Shown here piece by piece: positions 1 through 7,732 of a DNA stretch of 19,416 nt. The notes beneath the pieces were generated by a model. That model made no database searches. It saw nothing but the letters and a program-made list of their open reading frames with translations, and was not told where the DNA came from. Source of the stretch: Oscillospiraceae bacterium. GTDB taxonomy: Bacteria; Bacillota; Clostridia; Oscillospirales; Ruminococcaceae. The DNA lies in NCBI GenBank assembly GCA_017394565.1, contig JAFPXW010000068.1, positions 1 through 19,416 on the forward strand, in the 5' to 3' direction. Position numbers and translations under genes: made by a program. Position 1 is the first letter of the stretch. Every line of letters begins with the position of its first letter.

Positions 1-84
1 CCAGCGCACACAAACGATCCCAAATACGATCAGCAATATGGCGATCAACGCGATCCTGAGCCATTTTTTGGTTTGCGGTCTCAT
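1..84 (-). CDS. N-terminus of a membrane-anchored protein (3' part outside window)
   Basis: Only the first 28 codons are visible, and the reading frame is still open at the left edge. The start is the ATG at 84-82, preceded at a good distance by an AAAGGGGA ribosome site. The peptide begins MRPQTKKWLRIALIAILLIV: a short basic head (R2, K6, K7, R10) followed by an uninterrupted hydrophobic run. That is the usual form of an uncleaved signal anchor or the first transmembrane helix, with the basic end inside. No cleavage site or domain can be judged from this fragment, so I propose no function. It has its own promoter at 109-137 and is divergent from the tRNA gene. Confidence 0.6.
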   Translation of the reverse strand, partial: MRPQTKKWLRIALIAILLIVFGIVCVRW

Positions 85-108
85 GCGGCATCCCCTTTCA
101 TATTCTAT

Positions 109-137
109 ATTATACCACAATAAAATCCGAAAATCAA
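109..137 (-). promoter_or_regulatory. Sigma-A type promoter of the leftward gene at the window edge
   Basis: Read on the minus strand, TTGATT (137-132), a 17-base spacer and TATAAT (114-109) with an upstream TG extension form a good vegetative promoter. The ATG at 84 lies 25 bases below the -10, leaving a short leader that carries the ribosome site. Confidence 0.6.
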
Positions 138-206
138 TGGCAAATGGACGGATAGCGGATGAAATTTCTGTGAAATGCCATTCACCAAAAAAATTCTAAA
201 AACCCC

Positions 207-235
207 TTGACAAATGCGAAGAAATCTGGTATAAT
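207..235 (+). promoter_or_regulatory. Consensus promoter of the tRNA-Lys gene
   Basis: A perfect TTGACA (207-212), a 17-base spacer and a perfect TATAAT (230-235) with an extended TGG upstream. The mature tRNA begins 13 bases below the -10, so transcription should start about six bases before it. A fully consensus promoter fits a stable RNA gene. Confidence 0.85.
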
Positions 236-247
236 ATTATTTGTTGT

Positions 248-320
248 GAGACATTAGCTCAGCCGGTAGAGCATACGCCTTTTAAGCGTAGGGTCATGGG
301 TTCAAATCCCATATGTCTCA
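248..320 (+). tRNA. tRNA-Lys, anticodon TTT
   Basis: A 73-base cloverleaf can be folded by eye. The acceptor stem is GAGACAT with ATGTCTC, plus discriminator A at 320. The D arm has stem GCTC/GAGC. The anticodon stem TACGC/GCGTA encloses the loop CTTTTAA with anticodon TTT at 281-283. The T arm contains GGTTCAAATCC. The 3' CCA is not encoded (TCC follows), so it must be added after transcription. The gene is a single transcription unit with its own promoter and terminator. Confidence 0.95.
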
Positions 321-329
321 TCCAGCGCG

Positions 330-354
330 CCCCTCACCTTGTGAGGGGTTTTTT
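330..354 (+). terminator. Intrinsic terminator of the tRNA-Lys gene
   Basis: CCCCTCAC (330-337) pairs perfectly with GTGAGGGG (341-348) around a three-base loop, followed immediately by six T residues. It begins ten bases after the tRNA 3' end. Confidence 0.9.
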
Positions 355-397
355 GTTTGTGCCACTATCGAAGCCTTGCAATATTCATAAAAAACAC

Positions 398-426
398 ATG
401 AAAACAACTTCACCATATGTTATAAT
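398..426 (+). promoter_or_regulatory. Promoter of the diguanylate cyclase gene
   Basis: TATAAT at 421-426 carries an upstream TG (418-419), an extended -10. The -35 at the 17-base spacing is weak (ATGAAA, 398-403, four of six matches). Transcription would start near 433, leaving about 50 bases of leader before the ATG at 483. Confidence 0.55.
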
Positions 427-439
427 AAATATATGTGTA

Positions 440-456
440 AATGATTGGTAATCATT
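440..456. repeat. 17-base palindrome just downstream of the cyclase promoter
   Basis: AATGATT (440-446) and AATCATT (450-456) are exact inverted copies around GGT. The element lies at about +8 to +24 relative to the predicted start. It could be a repressor operator or a small AT-rich leader hairpin. It is too weak and lacks a T run, so it is not a terminator. Confidence 0.4.
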
Positions 457-482
457 CAATTTTCAGCACGGGGGGACGACAG

Positions 483-2123
483 ATGAATCGAATCACTGTG
501 GCTTTTCATATACTCATCATGACACTTATGTTCGTCATGATCGGACTGATTTTCGGGATGCATATGAATGTGACCGGCGAAACGCATTCGCGCGAATTGC
601 TCGACTTCAGCGATGGCTGGGTCTATCAGGATATGTCTCCTGCGGATCTTGGCAATCTGCGCAGTGATGGGGATATTGTGCTATACAATTACTCGCTTAC
701 CTCGTCCTATCGCGAAAATCACTTGTGTATGCGCAGCAAGAACATCAATTTTTCTGTGTATCTGAACGATGAGTTAGTTTACTAGTTCAATCCGCGTTAT
801 CCGCAAATTTTCGGGCGTTCTTATGGCAATTATGTTCATAGCATTTTGCTTCCGCCCAAGCGTCCTGAGGAGGAAATTGTCCTCAGTATCGTCGCCGATC
901 CCATCTATCGGGATGGTACAGAGTTTTTCAAGGACGTTTATATGGACCAGCAGGGTGTTTACATCAACGAACAGATCCAAGGCCGTTTTGCGCAGTTTTT
1001 TGTTTGTCAGCTCATCTTCCTCATTGGTGTATTCCTGTTTTCGATCGGTTTTTATTTTGCGCTGCGTGTGCAGAAACGAATGCAGACGATGGCGCTCGGA
1101 CTTGTAGCCATTCTTTCCGGAATGTGGGCTGGGATGGAAACGCTGTATCTGCAGCTGATAACCGGAAATGCGGCTGCGTGCCACTTTATCAATTATTTGA
1201 CGCTCATTTTTCTTCCTGTTCCGGCGATCCTGCTTGTTGCCAATATCACCTCCTCGGAAAAATCAAGGGCGATCCTTCTCATCAATGCAATGGTTTTTGT
1301 CAATGCGGCGGCTCAGATCCTCTGCACACTGAAAGGTATCTGCGACTATCACCAGATGCTTTGGATCACACATTCTGTCATTATTTTTACCGGGCTCACA
1401 AGTATTTTCCTTGCCGCCCGTTCGATCCACCAGCATCGCGAAAACCTCACGAAATATCGCATGATCATTGGAGCGTTTTCGCTGTTTCTTGTGACAGGGA
1501 TCATTGACATTATACGCTACCATCAGGGAATGAGCTACGGTACATTTTTTACGGCAGGAATTTTCATATTTGTCGTTTACCTCGGCTACTTCGAGGTTCG
1601 TGAGCTTGTCCGGATGGCCGAGGAGAGTGCGCACGCTGCCGAATTGGATCGGCTGGCGCACATGGATGGCTTAACCGGGCTGAAAAACCGTCTTGCGTTT
1701 GGCGAGTATGAAGAAACGATCTGCAAGTCTGACTCCACCTACACCATCATGCAGTTCGACGTGAACAACCTCAAAAAAGTCAACGATGAATTCGGACACA
1801 ACGCCGGCGACAAGCAGATTTGTGCGGCTGCCCGGATCATTTCAGACAGTTTTGGCGCGTTAGGTCATGTGTTCCGGACTGGCGGCGATGAATTTATCGC
1901 GATTCTGGGAATCACGTCAGACGCGGAGGCGCTATCGCATTCGATGGAATGTTTTTCGCAGTATATCGAGGATTATAATGTATCCGAGAATCCACCTGTC
2001 ATGCTTTCGATCGCTGTCGGCATGGCAGAATTCCGCGGCGAAACCAACGCATTGAATGAAGCCGAGAGCCTCGCCGACCAAAGAATGTACACGAACAAAA
2101 AACAGCTCAAAGGGTTAGCTTAA
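483..2123 (+). pseudogene. Membrane diguanylate cyclase (GGDEF), interrupted by an in-frame amber codon
   Basis: Reading one frame from the ATG at 483 (preceded by a GGGGGG-rich ribosome site) gives 546 codons with a single TAG at codon 101 (783-785). The same frame continues with no shift on both sides, so this is one gene with one nonsense codon. Layout: an N-terminal helix at about 5-27; an extracytoplasmic beta-rich region to about 165; seven hydrophobic helices at about 172-371, resembling 7TM sensor (DISM-like) proteins; then a GGDEF domain at about 385-546. The domain has DGLTGLKNR from residue 395 and an intact GGDEF at 467-471, so it should turn two GTP into cyclic di-GMP. The inhibitory RxxD site is absent: GALG occupies its place. 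If the stop is real, only a secreted or anchored 100-residue fragment is made unless read-through occurs. No good internal restart is visible. trmO follows 31 bases later and may share the transcript. Confidence 0.78.
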
Positions 2124-2154
2124 AACGCAAAATACCGCGAAAACAGGAGAGATT

Positions 2155-2844
2155 ATGGATGAACTCATCATTCGCCCGATCGCACAGATCCGGACGGATT
2201 TTCAGGAGAAATTTGGCATTCCCCGCCAGTCGGGACGTGTCGGGGAACTGACCGGCACGATCGTGTTTGTGCCGGAATTCCGGAATCAGGATGCTCTGCG
2301 CGGCATCGAGGAATTTTCGCATCTATGGCTGATTTTTGATTTTTCGGCTTCGCATCGGGAAAAATGGTCACCGACAGTGCGTCCGCCAAGACTTGGCGGC
2401 AACACGAGGGTGGGTGTCTTTGCAACGCGCTCGCCCTTCCGTCCGAATCCGCTGGGGCTTTCGTGCGTGAAATTCCTCTCACTCGAACAAACCGCCCACG
2501 AGGGTACGGTCATCCATGTGGCAGGTGTGGATCTGCTCGATGGAACGCCGATCATCGATATCAAGCCGTATATCCCGTATGCAGATGCGCACCCGGAGGC
2601 GACCGGGAGCTTTGCGGATACGCATAAGGATGACCGGCTCGCGGTGGACATTCCGCCGGAGCTGCTCTCTGCGATCCCTGAAGCAAAGAGAAATGCCGTG
2701 ATCGCGTGTCTTTCAGAGGATCCGCGCCCTTCTTACCAGGATGATCCTGAACGCATCTATAGCATGGCGTTTGCAGGGCTGGATATTCATTTTCGTGTGC
2801 AGAATGGTATAGCTGCGGTCATTCGGATCGACAAAAAAGATTAA
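2155..2844 (+). CDS. trmO: tRNA (t6A37) N6-methyltransferase TrmO (TsaA/YaeB family)
   Basis: The 229-residue protein matches the TsaA/TrmO family in length and motifs. It has FATRSPFRPNPLG at 89-101, the family signature around the S-adenosylmethionine site, and DLLDGTPIIDIKPYIPYAD from 126. In the family, the enzyme adds an N6-methyl group to threonylcarbamoyladenosine at position 37 of ANN-decoding tRNAs, using S-adenosylmethionine, in the cytoplasm. The ATG at 2155 follows AGGAGA at a normal distance. It sits 31 bases after the interrupted cyclase gene with no terminator between, so it probably depends on the cyclase promoter at 398-426. A strong hairpin terminator follows. The family call is firm; the exact tRNA target is inferred from the E. 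coli enzyme. Confidence 0.92.
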   Translation: MDELIIRPIAQIRTDFQEKFGIPRQSGRVGELTGTIVFVPEFRNQDALRGIEEFSHLWLIFDFSASHREKWSPTVRPPRLGGNTRVGVFATRSPFRPNPLGLSCVKFLSLEQTAHEGTVIHVAGVDLLDGTPIIDIKPYIPYADAHPEATGSFADTHKDDRLAVDIPPELLSAIPEAKRNAVIACLSEDPRPSYQDDPERIYSMAFAGLDIHFRVQNGIAAVIRIDKKD

Positions 2845-2849
2845 CAGAA

Positions 2850-2885
2850 CCCCGTATCCAAATTTAGGATACGGGGTAATTTTCT
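2850..2885. terminator. Intrinsic terminator shared by trmO and the convergent operon
   Basis: CCCCGTATCC (2850-2859) pairs perfectly with GGATACGGGG (2867-2876) around a seven-base loop, and TAATTTT follows on the plus strand. On the minus strand a T-rich stretch lies somewhat further out, so it probably also stops transcripts leaving the serine hydrolase gene. Confidence 0.85.
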
Positions 2886-2897
2886 CGAAATATAGGC

Positions 2898-4064
2898 TTA
2901 TTTGATTTCCGAATAAACAATATTACGCATCAGCTTTGCGGCTTGCGATGTTCCGGCACAAGCGACCTGGATGAAGAATTCGATGACCAGCTGCTCCTTC
3001 GGATCGACGCAGAAGTACGTTCCTGTCCAGCCGTCCCAGCCAAATTCTCCGGTATTGGCAATGGTTCCGGCTGTCTTGCGGTCAGTCAGCACACGGACAA
3101 GCGAACCATAGTCATAGCCGCGCAGCGAATCCCAATCCTGATCTGCTCGGAACGCTTCGCCGGCCACCTGCGGTGTACGGATAAAATCAAACGCTGCCGG
3201 TGAGAGGATCCGCACGCCGTCCGGGGATGTGCCGCCATTTGCAAGGGTGCAGGCGAATTTCGCATAATCCTCAACGGTGGACGTCAAACCGGCGCCGCCG
3301 GAAATAAACGCCGGCAATGTGAGATAATTGTTCAGTCCAAGGTGACATTTCTCATCGCGTACCAGCTTTCCGTCGACCAGCTCATATGCAGCAGCAAAGC
3401 GGTCTTGCTTGTCCTCATGCACATAGAAATCCGTGTCCGTCATGCCAAGCGGATCGAAGATATTTTCCATCAGGTAATCCCGGTAATTCCTGCCGGTCAC
3501 CGCCTCAACGACCGCACCGAGGATATCCGCAGAAATGCCATACTTCCAGTGCGTTCCCGGCTCGAATTCGGCAGGGATCTTCGCAGCACGGCGGCAGAAT
3601 TCTCGCGTCGTAATGGCATTCTCAGTCTCCCGAAAATACTCCATGTCACCGAAAAAAGACGCCATATCGCGCTCGGTTTGCGTCAGACAATTCGGGTACG
3701 GCAAGCCGCTCTGCATATTCAGAAGGTGCTGGATCCGCAGCACATTCCTCGCAGGATGCGGCTTCCCGTCCTCGCTATACACCTGAAAATCGCGAAATTC
3801 CGGTAAGATCCAGCCAACCGGCATATCTGTATGGATCAAGCCGCGCTCCACAAGCTGCATGACTGCAACCGCCGTCACAGGCTTCGTCATGGAATAGATC
3901 CGGAAAATGGTATCCTTCGTCATCGGGCGGTTGGCCTCACGGTCAGCCTGGCCAAACGAATTCAGATACAGACACTTGCCGGCTTGGTATACAGCGGCAT
4001 TGGCACCGACAAAATCACCGGAATTCAGGGCTTTTTCAATCATTGCATCCAATTTCTGCTTCAT
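2898..4064 (-). CDS. Beta-lactamase-family serine hydrolase (class C / EstB-like)
   Basis: The 388-residue protein has the penicillin-recognising serine hydrolase fold signature. The nucleophile motif SMTK is at 58-61 within FRIYSMTKPVTAVAVMQL, and a tyrosine motif YGIS at 175-178 takes the place of YxN. A late GWDGWTGT stretch (about 343-350) fills the role of the third motif. There is no signal peptide, so it should be cytoplasmic. Such proteins are usually esterases, D-amino-acid peptidases or amide hydrolases rather than antibiotic-destroying enzymes, and the substrate cannot be read from sequence. The ATG overlaps the TGA of addA (ATGA), and its ribosome site AAGGAG lies inside the end of addA. 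It is therefore the third, translationally coupled gene of the addBA operon. Nothing suggests that it takes part in recombination. Confidence 0.85.
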   Translation of the reverse strand: MKQKLDAMIEKALNSGDFVGANAAVYQAGKCLYLNSFGQADREANRPMTKDTIFRIYSMTKPVTAVAVMQLVERGLIHTDMPVGWILPEFRDFQVYSEDGKPHPARNVLRIQHLLNMQSGLPYPNCLTQTERDMASFFGDMEYFRETENAITTREFCRRAAKIPAEFEPGTHWKYGISADILGAVVEAVTGRNYRDYLMENIFDPLGMTDTDFYVHEDKQDRFAAAYELVDGKLVRDEKCHLGLNNYLTLPAFISGGAGLTSTVEDYAKFACTLANGGTSPDGVRILSPAAFDFIRTPQVAGEAFRADQDWDSLRGYDYGSLVRVLTDRKTAGTIANTGEFGWDGWTGTYFCVDPKEQLVIEFFIQVACAGTSQAAKLMRNIVYSEIK

Positions 4065-7000
4065 GTTCTGTCTCCTTCCGTGTTCACCCGCAGCGCCTGG
4101 TCGAGCGCGAACGAGTAGAGGTATAGCTCCTTGACCGGCTCGCCGAGGATCTGCTCAGCGGCAGCACGGTACAGCTCGAGCTGGAGCGAATATTCACGCA
4201 ACAGCGACGTTCCTGATGTTGCGTAGTCCGTTTTGTAATCCACGATCACCCAGCCGTCCGGTTCGTGAAAGAGCAGATCCATCGTGCCGATCAGCACGCC
4301 ATCTGTCCCCTTGTATTTTTCAGTCAGCTCCGGGTAATTAGGTAAATGCAAGGCGCCAAGCTGCACAAACAGGTTCTTTTCGCGTTCCACCCGGTCAGAT
4401 ACGGCGATCCGTGCGTACAGATCACTGGCAAAAAATGCAGCCAGTTTTTCCGCTGTCACAGATGCAGCCTCAGAGGAATTCACCAGACCAGATCTCTCCA
4501 GCTGATCCAGTGCTTCCTGCGGATTCTTCGCAGCTAAGCCAAAATCAAGCAGCTGCATCACCTTGTGAACTGCCGTTCCACGCGCGGCCCCCTTGAGATT
4601 TGCAAGTCCGCCGGTCCGGCCCTCCAGCTTGAACTGCGGCTGGCGCATCAGGTCAGTCACGCCCGTTTCCGGATGTGCAAGCTGAGTGACGCTGAATTTT
4701 GAAACCAGCGAAGACTGCGGCGTTTCATATACAAATGCCAGCTGCCGCTTCATGCTCTCGGTGACAGAAGCATCGGGCATGGCCGTCGGTGCAAATGCCT
4801 CCGGAACCGCTTCCGTTTCTTCCTGATGATATAGATACTGGCGATATTCTGCGATCTTTCCAGTACTTTCCTCGCCTTCCATGAGCCGCTGCACATTCTG
4901 CGCATCGCAGGAGCCCAGCAGAAAATACAGAAGCCAGTCCTGCATGGACGACGCGACCGGCGCAAGGTCCGTCACAAGTTCCGGCTTCATTTCGAGTAAT
5001 CCGCCAAGCTTTCCGGCTGATGTTTTGGCAGTCACCGGTCCCTCCGGACGATCCATCACAAGGAACAGCTGCTGCTCCGCGCGTGTTAAAGCGACGTAAA
5101 ACAGCCGCATTTCCTCGCTTCTCTGCCTGCGGTACACCTCAGAAAGCAAATGACGGTAAGCAGCAGTTTGCAGCTGCAAACAAGTCTGCCTGTCATGGAC
5201 CTTTACACCCAGCAGTCCGTTTTCACTCGCCTGGATGGGGGAATCTGCCGGCTTACGGCTGAATTTATGATCCAGATACGCGATAAACACAAACGGATAC
5301 TGCAACCCCTTGGACTTGTGGATGGTCTTGACAGAAACAGCCGTTCTGCCGGCTGTGCCGCCCTTCACTTCAAGGTCACGGCCAGCACCTTCCAGACGGT
5401 CAAGGTAGCGCAGCCAGCCGGATAAGCAGCTTTCCGCCGTCAGATCAGCATGATCGCGATAACCCTTTGCAAGACGAGAAAATGCCTCTAAATGGGCTCT
5501 TCTGTCCTCCGCATCATCATACAGGCTCTGTAACGCCAGCAGATCTGTCAAGCGATAGATCTCCCAGATGGCATCCTCCAACGGCAGCCGGACAGCGGTT
5601 TCCTGCATGGCGTACAGATCAGACAGAAATGCCTGCGCCCGCGACTGCAGATCTGTGATCTCCTCCGGAGCTTCCGGCATTTCTGCCAGCTCCTGCAATT
5701 TCAGAAATACCCTGCGCCGCCGGCTCACAAGCTTCAGCTGTACCAGATCCTGCGCTGTGAAGCCATAGATCGGCGAGAGCATCACCGCCGCAAGCGCTCC
5801 GTCATGCAGCGGATTATCTGCACAGCGCAGCAAATTCCGGATCAGATGGATCTCGGGCAAAGCCAGCAAGCCGCCATCCTCATCCGCGGAGACCGGGATC
5901 CCCAAACGGCGCAGCGCCTCGATCACCGGCGCACAATAGCTCGACACCGAGCGCATCAGTACACAAAAATCGCCCGCCTGCGCAGGTCTTGTGACGATCT
6001 CACCATGTTCGTCCATGCGGTAAACTGGTGCGGTTCCGATCATCGAGTGGATTGTCGAGGCAATACACTCCGCCTGCAAATTGGCGCCGTCCGGAAGCTC
6101 GTCACTCTCCCGTGCGATCAAAACCTGCGTTTTTGCCATACAATCGTGAAAAACAGGCGAGCCAAAGTTTAGCTGCTCATTTTCATTATAATCAACTTCA
6201 CCGCAGTTTTCTCGCATCACCGCAAAAAACAGCGCGTTCACAAAATGGAGTACGCCTCTGGCACTCCGGAAATTCTGATTGAGAAAAATACGCGCCATTT
6301 CCCCCTCTGCACTTTCCGAAAGCGGTTTGCTCAGACTGATCGCGCGGCGAAAATTCTCGGGATTTGCCTGGCGGAAGGAATAGATGGACTGCTTCACATC
6401 GCCGACAAGGAACGCATTATCACCGTAATATAGCCCCTGATCCGTCACAAGCATATGCCGGGACAGCAACTTGAAAATACAATCCTGTTTATTGTTGGTA
6501 TCCTGATATTCGTCAACCATGATTAGCTGGAACTGACTCGAAAGTTCCTCCGCCAGGGGGGAACGGTGGATCGTCCCGTCATCGTCGGCGTCGCATAGCA
6601 GCTGCAGGGCAAGCTCCTCCGCATCCGCAAAGGAAAGCGCATTTTGACGCATTTTTTCTGCCATCAGCGCGTCAAGATAATCATTTGTGAGGTCGAGGAG
6701 AAGCGGAACGACCTGCACGGAGATCTCAGCATCAGCTTCAAAAAAGCGCATCGGTTCGAGCATTTTCTCGATGAGATCCTGATAGCGCTCTTTTGCGATG
6801 GTCGCCATTTGTAAAAAGGCCAGCTTCGCATCCGGATCCACATTTGACCGAAGCCCCGGGATCTTTTCAAACGTGTGAGACCGCGTCAGCGGTTCTGTAC
6901 AGAGCGCCTCACGTGCCGCTGTTTCCAGAAATGCAAGGTGGCAGCGAAGCCCAGCTAAATCTGTTTCCAGCTTCCTGACAAACGCATTCCCCTTTTTGGG

Positions 7001-7732
7001 ATCGACTTTCGTAAGCGCATGATCCGCAAAATCGCGCGATTTTTCGTAAAACGCGATCATAGACCGCAGCTCACGGCAAGCCGCAGTCCGCATCTGCTCA
7101 AACAGAAATGAAGCATCGGCGGCCTGTGCCCGCACGTTCGCTGCCCAGATCTTCGGAAACGCCAGGCTGCCCATGAAATCGGCGATCTCAAGCACGAGCG
7201 ACTCCAGATCACTGTCGTCCTTAGCGCAAAAATAGCGGAACAGCGTCGCCATTTCAGGCCTTTCCGATGACCAGCGTTCAATGGCGCGGTCAAGCGCACG
7301 CTGCTGATAGATGGCCTCCTGCGCTGGCTCAGCGATCGTAAATTGCGGTGAAATGCCCAAAACATCTGCATTTTCGCGAATCAGATCAAAGCAAAACGAA
7401 TGGATCGTCGAGATCTTCGCGGCCGACAGCTTCATCCGCTGTTCAAGCAAGTAAGCGTGGGCTGATTCATCGCCTGATGCCGCGGTTTCGGTAATTTTCG
7501 CAGAGAGTGCCGCCGAAAGCCGCTGCTTCATTTGTGCGGCGGCGTCATTTGTAAAGGTCACAACAGCGATCTGGTCGGCTGAGACGCGCCGATCCTCCGA
7601 AGTTTCGGACAAAATTCGCACGAGGCGTTCGACCAGGACCGCGGTCTTGCCGCTTCCGGCAGCGGCAGAAACGATGATGCTGCGATCACGCGCTGTGATC
7701 GCGTCAAGCTGTTGGTTCGTCCAGTTCGCCAT
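4061..7732 (-). CDS. addA: ATP-dependent helicase/nuclease subunit A
   Basis: A UvrD-type superfamily 1 helicase with a C-terminal nuclease, 1223 residues, the normal size for AddA. Visible motifs: Walker A AAAGSGKT ending at residue 30; motif II VDEYQDTN with D407-E408; VGDVKQSIYSFRQANP after it; IHKSKGLQYPFVF (motif V); FYVALTRAEQQLFL (motif VI); and a PD-(D/E)XK nuclease with GTMDLLFHEP and VDYKT (D1165, K1167), followed by LQLELYRAA. With AddB it unwinds and resects double-strand breaks, is regulated by Chi, and prepares 3' ends for RecA. I chose the ATG at 7732 because AAAGGAGG lies six bases before it; the upstream TTG at 7753 lies before that ribosome site and is unlikely. The start overlaps the addB coding end by 29 bases, and the stop overlaps the next ATG, so all three genes are coupled. 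Confidence 0.96.
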   Translation of the reverse strand: MANWTNQQLDAITARDRSIIVSAAAGSGKTAVLVERLVRILSETSEDRRVSADQIAVVTFTNDAAAQMKQRLSAALSAKITETAASGDESAHAYLLEQRMKLSAAKISTIHSFCFDLIRENADVLGISPQFTIAEPAQEAIYQQRALDRAIERWSSERPEMATLFRYFCAKDDSDLESLVLEIADFMGSLAFPKIWAANVRAQAADASFLFEQMRTAACRELRSMIAFYEKSRDFADHALTKVDPKKGNAFVRKLETDLAGLRCHLAFLETAAREALCTEPLTRSHTFEKIPGLRSNVDPDAKLAFLQMATIAKERYQDLIEKMLEPMRFFEADAEISVQVVPLLLDLTNDYLDALMAEKMRQNALSFADAEELALQLLCDADDDGTIHRSPLAEELSSQFQLIMVDEYQDTNNKQDCIFKLLSRHMLVTDQGLYYGDNAFLVGDVKQSIYSFRQANPENFRRAISLSKPLSESAEGEMARIFLNQNFRSARGVLHFVNALFFAVMRENCGEVDYNENEQLNFGSPVFHDCMAKTQVLIARESDELPDGANLQAECIASTIHSMIGTAPVYRMDEHGEIVTRPAQAGDFCVLMRSVSSYCAPVIEALRRLGIPVSADEDGGLLALPEIHLIRNLLRCADNPLHDGALAAVMLSPIYGFTAQDLVQLKLVSRRRRVFLKLQELAEMPEAPEEITDLQSRAQAFLSDLYAMQETAVRLPLEDAIWEIYRLTDLLALQSLYDDAEDRRAHLEAFSRLAKGYRDHADLTAESCLSGWLRYLDRLEGAGRDLEVKGGTAGRTAVSVKTIHKSKGLQYPFVFIAYLDHKFSRKPADSPIQASENGLLGVKVHDRQTCLQLQTAAYRHLLSEVYRRQRSEEMRLFYVALTRAEQQLFLVMDRPEGPVTAKTSAGKLGGLLEMKPELVTDLAPVASSMQDWLLYFLLGSCDAQNVQRLMEGEESTGKIAEYRQYLYHQEETEAVPEAFAPTAMPDASVTESMKRQLAFVYETPQSSLVSKFSVTQLAHPETGVTDLMRQPQFKLEGRTGGLANLKGAARGTAVHKVMQLLDFGLAAKNPQEALDQLERSGLVNSSEAASVTAEKLAAFFASDLYARIAVSDRVEREKNLFVQLGALHLPNYPELTEKYKGTDGVLIGTMDLLFHEPDGWVIVDYKTDYATSGTSLLREYSLQLELYRAAAEQILGEPVKELYLYSFALDQALRVNTEGDRT

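Noticed and set aside
248..320. The nearby tRNA as a possible suppressor of the amber codon
   Set aside because: Its anticodon is TTT (lysine), not CTA, and it cannot read TAG by normal pairing.
846..2123. A separate shorter cyclase gene starting at a TTG near 846
   Set aside because: It is the same frame as the upstream segment and has no convincing ribosome site, and the start falls in the middle of a domain. It is the remainder of one gene after the amber codon.
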